Of a stretch of 64,000 nucleotides of DNA, positions 6,882 through 15,447 are shown piece by piece. The position numbers and the translations under genes are program-made. Numbering within the stretch: position 1 is the first letter of the stretch; every line of letters begins with the position of its first letter. The DNA comes from DATLNF01 sp046590575 (GTDB lineage: Bacteria > Actinomycetota > Actinomycetes > BP-191), in NCBI GenBank assembly GCA_046590575.1, contig JBKJUS010000214.1, positions 1-64,000 of the forward strand, given 5' to 3'. Under the pieces are notes generated by a model. The model saw only the letters and a program-made list of their open reading frames with translations. It was not told where the DNA came from and searched no databases.

Positions 6882-8603
6882 TCAGCGGTGGTCGACCACG
6901 CGGTCGAAGGCCGCATCGCCTTCACCCGCGCAGTCCTCGCCGAGCAGACGACGACGGATCCACAGCCCGGTGACGAGTGCGGCCCGGCTGTTGCCCCGCT
7001 CGGTCTCCCACGTCGCCTGCTCGAGCAGCGCCACCGCCGCGAGCAGGTGGGCGAGACGGGTCATCAGCGCCCGCGCGCCCGCCTGCGCCGAGGTGCCGGG
7101 CGCCGTCGCCGCCGACCGTGCGTCGTCGGCCACCCGGTCGCGCAGGGGTTGGAGCATGGCTACCAGCTCCGGCAGGGCGGGGGCCGCGGACTCAAGCGCG
7201 CTGTCGACGCGGGCGAGGTAGTCGGTCAGCGCGTCGTCGCGGGTGAGCGCGCGCAGCACGTCGAGGGAGAGCACGTTGGTGGTGCCTTCCCAGATCGGCA
7301 GCACCTGTGAGTCGCGGAGCAGCCGGGGCACCTCGGTGTCCTCGATGTAGCCGGGCCCACCGAAGGCCTCTACGTACTCACTCGCACTGGCGACAGCGAG
7401 CCGCCCGGTAGACGCTTTGGCCAGAGTGGCCGCAAGGCGCAACAACCTGGACGCCGCGGTGTCCTCATCGACCTCGGCCCGGCCGAGCAGGTCGAAGCAC
7501 AGCGCGCCCAGGGCGAAGGCTGCGTCGGCGTCGACGGCCAACCAGGTCAACGTCTCCCGATGCAGCGGCTGCTGCCACAAGGGTGCGCCGAAAACCTCGC
7601 GGGTCTGCGCGTAGGTGCGGGCCATCATCAGGCCACGGCGCATCCCAGCCGCCGCGGCGGCAGTGTTGTGCAGGCGGGTGATCTGCACCAGGCCGAGCAT
7701 CCGCTTGAGTCCCGGCTCAGCCGGGTCACCGACCGGCCAGGCGAGCGCACCGTCGAGACCCACTTCGGCCGAAGGTACTGCCCGGGTGCCGAGCTTGTCC
7801 TTGAGCCGATGCACCAACACCCCCGGAGCGGTACGGCGTTCGGCGCGGTCGGCTGCGGCGAGTGTGCCGTCGTCGTACCGAGGGACAATGAAGGTCGCGA
7901 GTCCGCGGCTGCCGACTGCTGCGCCGCTAGGGCGGGCCAGGGCGACCGCGAACTCCGACGTGGTCGACGAGCAGAACCACTTCTCGCCGGTGAGCCGCCA
8001 CACACCTTCGGCGTCGAGCTCCGCTCGGGTCGTCGCGCGGCCGACGTCGCTGCCGCCCTCAGTCTCGGTCATCCACTGCCCGGAGGTCCAGGCGACGTCG
8101 GGGTCCCGGGAGAGCAAGCGGGGGACGAGCTGGTCGCGCAGCGCCGGGTCGACGCCATCGGCGAGCAGTACGGTGGCCGCGCCGTCGCTCATCGCGACCG
8201 GGCAGGAGAAGGTTGCTGACGACGGACCGTACAGGTGGATCAGGGCTAGCTGGACGAGGCGTGCGCCGGACCCCCAGGTCGCCCGGGCGGCGGCCTCGTA
8301 CGGAAGCGAGATGAGGCCATGCCGGGCCGCGGCTTGCCGCAACGTCTCCCAACCGGCCGCGGTGCGGATGCGGTCCACCCGGGCGCCCCACCCGTCGTAC
8401 TGCTCCAGCTGCGGCGGGTTCCGTTCAGCATCGAGCGCGGCGGCGTGCAGGGGACCGGCCGCTTCGACCGCCATTCGCTCGAGCAGCGGCGCGGCGTCCT
8501 TGTGCCCAACCTCACCAAGCAGCCGGTCGAGAGTGGCCCGCAACACGGGGTCGCCGGAGTAGAGGTCCGGCAGCGGCGCACGGACCTGGACGAAGCGGGA
8601 CAT
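6882..8603 (-). CDS. AidB-like acyl-CoA dehydrogenase family protein
   Basis: 573-residue flavoprotein of the AidB branch, longer than ordinary acyl-CoA dehydrogenases (about 380). Seen: the flavin-contact region QWMTETEGGSDVG (about residues 175-190), TGEKWFCSS, the AidB-type LHNTAAAAAGMRRGL, and the C-terminal EAFGGPGYIEDTEVPRLLRD followed by PIWEGTTNVLSLD. The C-terminal extension of about 120 residues is helical and alanine-rich, as in AidB. E. coli AidB belongs to the adaptive alkylation response, but its natural substrate is unclear; the role here is inferred from family only. Monocistronic. Confidence 0.85.
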   Translation of the reverse strand: MSRFVQVRAPLPDLYSGDPVLRATLDRLLGEVGHKDAAPLLERMAVEAAGPLHAAALDAERNPPQLEQYDGWGARVDRIRTAAGWETLRQAAARHGLISLPYEAAARATWGSGARLVQLALIHLYGPSSATFSCPVAMSDGAATVLLADGVDPALRDQLVPRLLSRDPDVAWTSGQWMTETEGGSDVGRATTRAELDAEGVWRLTGEKWFCSSTTSEFAVALARPSGAAVGSRGLATFIVPRYDDGTLAAADRAERRTAPGVLVHRLKDKLGTRAVPSAEVGLDGALAWPVGDPAEPGLKRMLGLVQITRLHNTAAAAAGMRRGLMMARTYAQTREVFGAPLWQQPLHRETLTWLAVDADAAFALGALCFDLLGRAEVDEDTAASRLLRLAATLAKASTGRLAVASASEYVEAFGGPGYIEDTEVPRLLRDSQVLPIWEGTTNVLSLDVLRALTRDDALTDYLARVDSALESAAPALPELVAMLQPLRDRVADDARSAATAPGTSAQAGARALMTRLAHLLAAVALLEQATWETERGNSRAALVTGLWIRRRLLGEDCAGEGDAAFDRVVDHR

Positions 8604-8673
8604 GTCGACTCCTCAGCGCGGGCGGCGACGGCTGCCGGGACTCGGATAGGTGGCGAGTGGCAGTATCGACGCG

Positions 8674-10692
8674 ATGACCGATCTCGTCGTAATCAACGGC
8701 AGCACCTTCTTCGTGTCCTACGCCGTGGGCGACGCCGACGGCCGGATGACCGAGGGCCTTTTCCACGACGACGTTCGCCACCTGAGCCTGTGGCGGCTGC
8801 TCGTCGATGGAGCCCCGCTGCGGCTGCTCACCAGCCGCCTCTCGGCGCATCACACGGCCCATATCTTCGGGACGCTGCCCCGCGCGCAGATCGGCGACAA
8901 CCCGGCCCTGTCGATCCGCCGCGACCGCAGGGTCGCCGGCGGGATGCATGAGGATCTCGTCGTCACGAACAACAGCGAGCGACCGGCATCGATCGTGCTG
9001 GACCTCGAGATCGGCGCCGACTTCGCCGACCTCTTCGAGGTCAAGGACGGCACAGTGTCCGCGGGGCGGGGAAGCGCCGTCGTCGACGGACACCGGCTGA
9101 CGATCTCGGCGCAGGAGCCCGGCTTCGAACGGGCCACGATCATCGACTTCGACGAGACGTACGGCTGCCTCACCCTCCTCCCGGGCAGTGCTCGCTTCGA
9201 CGTGCGGCTCGAGCCGCGCGCGACGTGGAAGTGCTGTGTGTCAGTCACCGTGGTCGTCGACGGCCAGGAGCGACCGCCGCTGGTGGACTGCAGTGGGGCC
9301 GGAATGTCTGGCACGGTGCAGACCGTTTACGCAGACTGGCTACAGGACGCGCCGGTGATCACCAGCAATGCCGATCCGATCGGCCACACCTACCGGCAGA
9401 GCCTCACCGACCTGGCCGCGCTGTGCTTCCGCCCTTGGCCGGACGCCGACTGGGTTGTCCCCGCGGCCGGGCAGCCGTGGTTCATGGCGCTGTTCGGCCG
9501 CGACAGCCTCATCGCGTCGTACCAGGCGCTGCCTTTCATGCCCGAGCTGGCGGCCGGCACACTGCGCTCCCTCGCCCGGTTGCAAGCGACCCACGACGAT
9601 CCCTACCGCGATGCCGAACCGGGCAAGATCCCGCACGAGCTGCGCCGGGGCCGTCTCGCCACTCTTGGCCAGATGCCGTTCGACCCGTACTACGGCACCC
9701 ACGACGCGACGCCGCTCTTTCTGGTCCTGCTCGACGAGTACGAGCGTTGGACCGGCGATCGCGCCCTGGTAAGTGAGCTCGAGCCGGCGGCACGCCGGGC
9801 GCTCGAGTGGGTCGAGCACGACGGTGACCTCGACGGCGACGGCTACCTCGAGTGGCACTGTCGCTCACCCAAGGGGCTGGCCAACCAGAGCTGGCGGGAC
9901 TCACACGACTCCATGGTGTTCGCGGACGGCCGACTGGCCGCCGCGCCGATCGCCTCGAGCGAGATCCAGGGCTACGCGTACGACGCCCGCCGGCGCACCG
10001 CCCGTCTCGCCCGACTCGTGTGGGGCGACGACGCCCTCGCGGACCAGCTCGAGGTCGACGCGGCCGCCCTGCGCCTGCGGTTCAACGACGACTTCTGGTG
10101 CCCGGAGCGCAACCACTTCGCCTTGGCTCTGGACCGGGACAAGAAGCGCGTCGACGCGATGTCGTCCAACGTCGGTCACCTGCTGTGGAGTGGCATCGTT
10201 GACGACGAGCGGGCCGCGCTGTGCGCCGAGCGACTGATGGCGCCGGACATGTGGAGCGGGTGGGGGGTGCGCACGATGTCCTCCGCCGACTCGGCGTACA
10301 ACCCGATCGGCTATCACATCGGCACTGTGTGGCCGCACGATTCAGGTCTGGTCGCCGAAGGGCTGCGCCGCTACGGACACCGTGACGCGGCGTCGACTGT
10401 CGCGTTCGCGATCGTCGAGGCGGCGAGTGAGTTCAGCTACCGGCTGCCCGAGGTCTTCGCCGGGTTCCCGCGGGCGGAGACGATCATGCCGGTCGAGTAC
10501 CCGACTGCATCTCGGCCCCAGGCCTGGTCGGCCGGAGCCGCGCTGCTCGCGCTGCGCACCATGCTCGGCCTCGACGTCCATGACGGCTCGCTGGTCTGCG
10601 CTCCACACCTGCCCGACGGCGTCGTCACGCTCGAAGTCCGTGGCCTGCGCGTGCACGGTGCCCCGGTCGATGTCGGCCTGCCTGTCGCGTAG
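8674..10692 (+). CDS. glycogen-debranching-type enzyme (amylo-alpha-1,6-glucosidase family)
   Basis: 672 residues from the ATG; a GTG at 8650 could add eight residues and neither start has a strong ribosome site. The N-terminal beta-rich domain (1 to about 230, starting with VINGSTFFVSYAVGDADG) is the debranching-enzyme N-terminal domain. The rest is an (alpha/alpha)6 barrel with PWFMALFGRDSLIAS, GTHDATPLF, NQSWRDSHDSMV and the catalytic-region IGYHIGTVWPHDSGL. It probably trims alpha-1,6 branches or related glucans in the cytoplasm; the exact substrate is not visible. The following glycosyltransferase is 150 bases away on the same strand. Confidence 0.82.
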   Translation: MTDLVVINGSTFFVSYAVGDADGRMTEGLFHDDVRHLSLWRLLVDGAPLRLLTSRLSAHHTAHIFGTLPRAQIGDNPALSIRRDRRVAGGMHEDLVVTNNSERPASIVLDLEIGADFADLFEVKDGTVSAGRGSAVVDGHRLTISAQEPGFERATIIDFDETYGCLTLLPGSARFDVRLEPRATWKCCVSVTVVVDGQERPPLVDCSGAGMSGTVQTVYADWLQDAPVITSNADPIGHTYRQSLTDLAALCFRPWPDADWVVPAAGQPWFMALFGRDSLIASYQALPFMPELAAGTLRSLARLQATHDDPYRDAEPGKIPHELRRGRLATLGQMPFDPYYGTHDATPLFLVLLDEYERWTGDRALVSELEPAARRALEWVEHDGDLDGDGYLEWHCRSPKGLANQSWRDSHDSMVFADGRLAAAPIASSEIQGYAYDARRRTARLARLVWGDDALADQLEVDAAALRLRFNDDFWCPERNHFALALDRDKKRVDAMSSNVGHLLWSGIVDDERAALCAERLMAPDMWSGWGVRTMSSADSAYNPIGYHIGTVWPHDSGLVAEGLRRYGHRDAASTVAFAIVEAASEFSYRLPEVFAGFPRAETIMPVEYPTASRPQAWSAGAALLALRTMLGLDVHDGSLVCAPHLPDGVVTLEVRGLRVHGAPVDVGLPVA

Positions 10693-10693
10693 A

Positions 10694-10711
10694 GTGCGGG
10701 GTAGGCCGCAC
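10694..10711 (+). terminator. short hairpin after the debranching gene
   Basis: GTGCGG (10694-10699) pairs with CCGCAC (10706-10711) around a 6-base loop, starting right after the stop codon. There is no T-run, so support is weak. Confidence 0.3.
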
Positions 10712-10841
10712 GCGTGACGAGGTCGTCCGTCGGGGCGGCTGCCGCGGGCGGCGCGCCGTCCGGAAGGTAGATGCGGCCGATAGGTGACACGGATTCGGGG
10801 CAGATCGCCCCTGCCGGCACCACGAAAGGGTCGTTCGCAGG

Positions 10842-11909
10842 ATGCGCATTGCCATGATCGCTCCGCCGTGGGCTCCCGTCCCGCCGCCCCGCTACGGCGG
10901 CATCGAGCTCGTCGTCGACTTGCTGGCCCGCGGTCTCGTCGCCGCCGGGCACGATGTCACTCTTTTCGCCACTGCGGACAGCACCTGTCCGGTCCCCACG
11001 TCGTCGTCGATGGAACGCGCAGACTGGTCCCGCCTGGGCGAGTCCCTCGTCGAGCTCCAGCACGTACTGCACGCACACGAGCGGCTCGCCGGGTTCGACG
11101 TGGTGCACGACCACACCCTCGTCGGACCACTGCTGGCCGAGCGTCTGCCGGCCGGCACGCCGCTGGTTGCCACGATGCACGGTGACCTCCGGGGTGAGCT
11201 TGCGGACGTCTACCGAGCGGCCCGCGGCGCACACCTCGTCGCGATCTCTCACTCCCAGATCCGACCGACTCCTTTGCTGCCGATCGCGCGGGTCATCCAC
11301 CACGGCGTGGAGACCGCGCGCTTTCCCGTGGGGGAGGGGAGGGGCGGCTACCACGCATTCCTCGGGCGGATGTGCCCGGCCAAGGGGGCCCACCGGGCCA
11401 TCCGAATTGCGCAGGCAGCGGGGGAGCCGATCAAGCTGGCCGGCAAGATCGCCGAACCGGCCGAGAAGCGGTACTTCGCCGAGCAGATCGAGCCCTTGCT
11501 GGGGCCCGACGTCGAGTACGTCGGCGAACTCGGCCACGACGACAAGGTGGCGCTGCTCGGCGGCGCGCGCTCACTGCTCTTCCCGATCCGTTGGGCCGAA
11601 CCGTTCGGCCTCGTCATGATCGAGTCACTTGCCTGCGGTACACCCGTGTTGGCCTTTCCCGAAGGGGCAGCACCGGAAGTGGTCGAGGACAACGTCACGG
11701 GTCACCTGTGTGCTGACGATGCGGCGATGGTCTCCGCCATCGGCCGGCTGGACGACCTGGACCGGGGAGCGTGTCGCCAGGCGGTCGAGGAGTACTTCTG
11801 CGCCGAGCGAATGGTCGACGAGCACCTGCGCTTGTTCGACGATCTGGTCTCAGCCACCTCAGCCACCTCGGCGACCGGGGCGCCGGTTGCCGCGGCGTAC
11901 CCGGCATAA
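10842..11909 (+). CDS. family 4 glycosyltransferase
   Basis: 355-residue GT-B enzyme. The N-terminal half begins MRIAMIAPPWAPVPPPRYGG, the glycine-rich acceptor-side start of GT4 proteins, and has FDVVHDHT. The C-terminal half has FLGRMCPAKGAHRAI and the donor-binding ExxxxxxxE region (EPFGLVMIESLACGTPVLAF). The donor sugar and acceptor are not evident. A debranching-type enzyme upstream hints at alpha-glucan or storage-sugar metabolism, but the 150-base gap makes a shared operon uncertain. The last 20 residues (SATSATSATG) are low-complexity. Confidence 0.85.
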   Translation: MRIAMIAPPWAPVPPPRYGGIELVVDLLARGLVAAGHDVTLFATADSTCPVPTSSSMERADWSRLGESLVELQHVLHAHERLAGFDVVHDHTLVGPLLAERLPAGTPLVATMHGDLRGELADVYRAARGAHLVAISHSQIRPTPLLPIARVIHHGVETARFPVGEGRGGYHAFLGRMCPAKGAHRAIRIAQAAGEPIKLAGKIAEPAEKRYFAEQIEPLLGPDVEYVGELGHDDKVALLGGARSLLFPIRWAEPFGLVMIESLACGTPVLAFPEGAAPEVVEDNVTGHLCADDAAMVSAIGRLDDLDRGACRQAVEEYFCAERMVDEHLRLFDDLVSATSATSATGAPVAAAYPA

Positions 11910-11983
11910 GGGGTCAAGCCGCACCCCTCCCGTCCCGATGGTCCCTGTGAAGCACTTTCGTCACATCGACCACCGGAGGGTTC

Positions 11984-13132
11984 GTGCTCGCGCTGCGTCC
12001 TGCTCGCCTCGCTGGGCTGTCGCTCGTCCTCGCTGGCCTCGCCGGCTCCGGACTGGTCGCGGCCACCGGACCCGCCGGGCCGCCGCGCGCACCTGACCGA
12101 GCGGCCGCCGCCGTCCTCGCCGCGGCTCGCGAGCAGATCGGCGACACGTACGAGTGGGCCGGCGTCGGGCCGGATGTCTGGGACTGCTCCGGACTCACGT
12201 CGGTGCTCTGGCGCACTGCCGGCGAAGTCGCCACGATCCCGCGCACCTCGCGCCAGCAGCAGGCATGGGCGACGCCGATACGTCCCGAGGACGCGCTGCC
12301 CGGCGACCTCGTCTTCTTCGGTGAGCCGGTGAGCCACGTCAGCCTCTATATCGGCGACGGCCGGATCATCGATGCCTCGAGCTCGCGAAAGTCGGTCGTT
12401 GAGCGAGCCGTCTGGACTTCCGATCTCGTGCGCTACGGCCGGGTGCCGCGGCGCACAGCGCCGGCGTCGCGACCGGTCGAGCCCACGCCTGCCAGGTCTG
12501 GTTCACCGACCGCGGCGGCGTCTGCCACGGCTGGGTCGTCCGCAGCGAGCTCCGGAGCCAGCCCCAGCGCTTCGAGCCCGAGCGTCACCCCCAGCCCACG
12601 CTCTACCCCAAGTCCAGGCCGAGTCACGGCGAGCGGGTCCGCGCGGCCCAGCACGTCGAGCGCGCCCCGAACCGTCCACGCAGCCTCCGCGACACCGTCC
12701 GCGAGACCGTCCGCGACGCCCTCCGCGGGCCCACCCCGTCCTGTCCCGGCGCCGGGCCACCGTCCGTCGGCGCAACCCGGCAAGACCGCCGCCACGTTCG
12801 CCGCGGCGGCTCAGGAAGCTGTCGGCGCGGCCTACCAAGACGGCCGCAGCGGTCCGACGTACGATGCCGCGGGCTTGGTCCGGATGGCCTGGTGGAGGGC
12901 CACGGCGAACGTGCTGCCCGCTGATCTGACCGCGCTGGAACGTCGGACCAAACCGATCGCGCTGGCCGGCCTGACCATAGGCGATCTCGTTTTCTATGGC
13001 ATGCCGGCCGTCCACGTCGGCATCTACGTCGGCAACGGTGAGATGGTCGACGCGTCGAAGGTGCTCAAGAAGGTCAGCCGTCGGCGCGTCTTCAGCAGCG
13101 AGACGGTGCGCTTCGCCCGCATCACCGGCTGA
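11984..13132 (+). CDS. secreted protein with two NlpC/P60 domains, the second degenerate
   Basis: 382 residues. A signal peptide occupies about residues 1-30 (LAGLSLVLAGLAGSGLVAA). The first NlpC/P60 domain (about 40-155) has the catalytic Cys68 in DVWDCSGL and His118 in VSHVSLYIGDG. A long Ser/Pro/Ala/Thr linker (about 156-268) follows. The second domain (about 268-382) keeps the fold markers (GDLVFYG, HVGIYVGNGEMVDAS) but has Ala295 in place of the cysteine (TYDAAGL), so it should not cut. It is probably a cell-wall peptidase with a non-catalytic binding copy. GTG start with GGAGGG at 11975-11980. Confidence 0.88.
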   Translation: MLALRPARLAGLSLVLAGLAGSGLVAATGPAGPPRAPDRAAAAVLAAAREQIGDTYEWAGVGPDVWDCSGLTSVLWRTAGEVATIPRTSRQQQAWATPIRPEDALPGDLVFFGEPVSHVSLYIGDGRIIDASSSRKSVVERAVWTSDLVRYGRVPRRTAPASRPVEPTPARSGSPTAAASATAGSSAASSGASPSASSPSVTPSPRSTPSPGRVTASGSARPSTSSAPRTVHAASATPSARPSATPSAGPPRPVPAPGHRPSAQPGKTAATFAAAAQEAVGAAYQDGRSGPTYDAAGLVRMAWWRATANVLPADLTALERRTKPIALAGLTIGDLVFYGMPAVHVGIYVGNGEMVDASKVLKKVSRRRVFSSETVRFARITG

Positions 13133-13150
13133 GTAAGCTAACGTACGCCG

Positions 13151-13164
13151 ATAATCAACATTAT
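13151..13164. promoter_or_regulatory. 14-base A/T-rich palindrome upstream of the thioredoxin-like gene
   Basis: ATAAT-CAAC-ATTAT, two 5-base arms around a 4-base spacer, in a 40-base AT-rich island. The island lies 26 bases before the next gene in otherwise GC-rich DNA and also holds a repeated CATTATG. Possibly a promoter core or an operator. Confidence 0.35.
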
Positions 13165-13189
13165 GTCATTATGAAGAAAGAGTGCCAGG

Positions 13190-13498
13190 GTGGAAGTGAC
13201 CGTGCTCGGCATCCCGGGATGCCCCCACTCCTCCCCTGCAGCGGCGCTCGTCCGGGCGGCTCTTGACGACCTCGGCAGGCAGGGAACCTCTGTCGTGACT
13301 CGCGAGGTGACCGACGAGGCCGACGCCCGACGACTCGGCTTCGCCGGCTCGCCGTCGTTCTTCGCGAACGGTGCCGACCTCTTCGGCAGCCCCGGTCTGG
13401 CCCCGGCCTTCAGCTGTCGGCTCTATTCCACGCCGAACGGCCTGGCCGGCGTGCCGACGATCGATGACCTGAAAGCTGTCCTGTCTCGTTTGTCATAA
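13190..13498 (+). CDS. small thioredoxin-like protein
   Basis: 102 residues with a thioredoxin-fold outline: beta strand VTVLGIPGCPHSSPAA, a helix, the TREVTDEADARRLGFAGSPSFFANG segment with the cis-proline-type GSPS, and a C-terminal helix DDLKAVLSRL. The CPHS motif keeps only the first active-site cysteine; one further cysteine occurs at FSCRLY. It could be a monothiol redox or metal-handling protein; homologous small proteins sit near mercury or arsenic genes in other genomes, but none is visible here. GTG start with CCAGGG just before it. Confidence 0.65.
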   Translation: MEVTVLGIPGCPHSSPAAALVRAALDDLGRQGTSVVTREVTDEADARRLGFAGSPSFFANGADLFGSPGLAPAFSCRLYSTPNGLAGVPTIDDLKAVLSRLS

Positions 13499-13517
13499 CG
13501 AACGATGCGCAGGTGGG

Positions 13518-14156
13518 TCAGGCCCGCGCACGACCTTCGAACGTGTACCCGAAGGGCTTAGGGTCGCCGGCGGCGTAGGCCGTCGTGAGCTCCTCCACCT
13601 CGAAGCCGGCGCCGGACACCAGGTCGGCGATGGGTCGCTCGAGGTGGCAACCTCCGGCGATCCGGCCGTTGAGGGGCTGCAGCCGTTGCTGCCACCGGTG
13701 GACAGCCGGATCGGGTGACCGGCCGTGCTCGACGAAGTGGAAGACGGCACCGGGTTTGAGCACCCGGCGCAACTCGCCCAGCGCGGCCTCGACGTTCGGG
13801 ATAGTGCACAACGTCCACGTCGAGAGGGCGGCGTCGAACCGGTTGTCTGGCAGGTCCAGGTGCTGGCCGTCCAGACCGGCCCAGGTCACCGGTGTGGTGC
13901 CTTGCTCGATCCGCGGCGAGGCCAGCCGTCGGGCGACCTCGGAAGGCTCGACCGCCCATACGCCGGTGACGGCAGCTGGGTAGTGCGTCACGTTGCGGCC
14001 AGACCCGAACCCCACCTCGACGACGTCTCCGGCAAGCCCGGCGCACACGCGCGCCCGCGCCTCGGTGGGTCCCTTCATCCCCAGAAAGCAGTCCGCTAGC
14101 CGGGGTACGACGTGAGTAGTCCAGAGGCCCATCAGCCCATGCTTCCCTATGGCCAT
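13518..14156 (-). CDS. class I SAM-dependent methyltransferase
   Basis: 212 residues. The SAM-binding motif I is VVEVGFGSGRN (about 45-55), an acidic end of strand two follows at WAVEPSEV, then DLPDNRFDAALSTWTLCTIPN and the post-motif LRRVLKPGAVFHFVEHG. This is the Methyltransf_11/UbiE-like fold. The substrate cannot be told; similar proteins act on small molecules, including phospholipid head groups and quinones. Single gene, convergent with the thioredoxin-like gene and divergent from yaaA. Confidence 0.82.
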   Translation of the reverse strand: MAIGKHGLMGLWTTHVVPRLADCFLGMKGPTEARARVCAGLAGDVVEVGFGSGRNVTHYPAAVTGVWAVEPSEVARRLASPRIEQGTTPVTWAGLDGQHLDLPDNRFDAALSTWTLCTIPNVEAALGELRRVLKPGAVFHFVEHGRSPDPAVHRWQQRLQPLNGRIAGGCHLERPIADLVSGAGFEVEELTTAYAAGDPKPFGYTFEGRARA

Positions 14157-14191
14157 CGCCCGTGTCGAGGCGGCCCGCTAGCATCCCCGAG

Positions 14192-14974
14192 ATGCTCGTT
14201 CTGCTGCCGCCGTCCGAGGGCAAGGCGATGCCGACGGACGGTCCGCGGCTGGACCTGGCCGCGCTGAGCTTTCCGACGCTGACCCGTGCTCGCCGTGGCC
14301 TCATCCGAGACGTCGCCGCGCTCTGCCGGGCCGATCCCGACGTGGCCCGGCGGGCGCTGAAGCTCGGACCTTCCCAGAGCGACGCCCTGACCTACAACCG
14401 CTGCCTCCGCCGGGCGGCGACGCTGCCGGCGGCCGAGCTCTACACAGGCGTGGTGTACGACGCTCTCGAGTACGCCACGCTGCCCGCCAAGGCTCGGCGG
14501 CAAGCTGACCGGAGCGTGATCGTCTTCTCAGGTCTGTGGGGGGCAGTGCGGCTGACCGATTCACTCCCCCACTACAAGGTGCCGATCAGCGCCAGCATCG
14601 GCGCGCCGCTGGCCGCACTGTGGCGCACGATGCTCGCCGAGCCGCTGGCGGTGGCGGCGGGCTCCGGGCTCGTGGTCGATCTGCGCAGCGCGCCGTACGC
14701 CGTGGCGTGGCGGCCGTCCGGTGAGCTGGCCCAGCGTACGGTCGGGGTGACGGTGCTCGCCGAGCGACGAGTCGGCGGTCGCGTCGTACGCCAGCCGGTC
14801 AGCCACTTCAACAAGGCCGCCAAAGGCCGGTTTACCCGGGCGTTGGTCCTCGATCCGACCGACGATCCGGGCGCACTGCTCGCTCGCGCGCAGCACGCCG
14901 GGCTCGCTGGCGAGCTGGTACGTCGCCAGAATCGACCGCACCTGCTGCTTGTCGAACCATTGGACGCACCATGA
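14192..14974 (+). CDS. yaaA: peroxide stress protein YaaA (DUF328/UPF0246)
   Basis: 260 residues from the ATG at 14192, which places the family's N terminus (MLVLLPPSEGK) first; a GTG ten codons upstream is less likely. E. coli YaaA binds DNA and lowers free iron during peroxide stress. Seen: LGPSQSDAL with YNRCLRRAATLPAAELYTG, SGLWGAVRLTDSLPHYKVPI, a DLRSAPYAVAWRP segment and the conserved C-terminal HFNKAAKGRFTRAL. The stop overlaps the next gene by ATGA, so the two are co-translated. Confidence 0.88.
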   Translation: MLVLLPPSEGKAMPTDGPRLDLAALSFPTLTRARRGLIRDVAALCRADPDVARRALKLGPSQSDALTYNRCLRRAATLPAAELYTGVVYDALEYATLPAKARRQADRSVIVFSGLWGAVRLTDSLPHYKVPISASIGAPLAALWRTMLAEPLAVAAGSGLVVDLRSAPYAVAWRPSGELAQRTVGVTVLAERRVGGRVVRQPVSHFNKAAKGRFTRALVLDPTDDPGALLARAQHAGLAGELVRRQNRPHLLLVEPLDAP

Positions 14975-15447
14975 GGCCGATCGCGGTCGTCGACATCGAC
15001 GGGGTGGTCGCTGACGTCACCCATCGGCTGCACTTCTTGGACACCCGACCGAAGGACTGGGGCTCGTTCTTCGGCGCAGCGGTCGACGACCCACCGCTGG
15101 CCGAGGGTGCGCGTCGGGTTCAGGAGCTGCGCGCGGACCATGACGTGGTGTACCTCACGGGCCGCCCGGAGTGGATGCGGGTCGACACCGAGCGCTGGCT
15201 CGCCGCGCACGACCTCACCGGCACCGAGCTGCACATGCGTCGGCGAGGTGACCGCCGGCCGGCCCGGCAGACGAAGAGCGAGACGCTGCGTCGGCTGGCA
15301 CGGGACCGTGCCGTGGTGCTGGTGCTCGACGACGACCCTGAGGTGGTAGCGGCGTTGCACGAGCAGGGCTGGCCGGTCGAGCTGGCCACCTGGCTCCCCC
15401 ACACCCGGACGTTGCGTCAAGCCCAGGAGTCTGACGGCCGGACGTGA
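14971..15447 (+). CDS. HAD-superfamily phosphatase, polynucleotide-kinase 3'-phosphatase-like
   Basis: 158 residues containing all four HAD motifs: DIDG (Asp8 nucleophile and Asp10), the threonine of VYLTGRPEW, the lysine of QTKSETL and the acidic LVLDDDPEVV. The short cap-free layout and the VADVTHRLHFL segment resemble the phosphatase half of T4-type polynucleotide kinase, so it may act on nucleic-acid ends, but a small-molecule phosphatase is equally possible. ATGA overlap with yaaA suggests a shared stress role. Its 3' end overlaps the convergent pabB gene by 31 bases. Confidence 0.75.
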   Translation: MRPIAVVDIDGVVADVTHRLHFLDTRPKDWGSFFGAAVDDPPLAEGARRVQELRADHDVVYLTGRPEWMRVDTERWLAAHDLTGTELHMRRRGDRRPARQTKSETLRRLARDRAVVLVLDDDPEVVAALHEQGWPVELATWLPHTRTLRQAQESDGRT

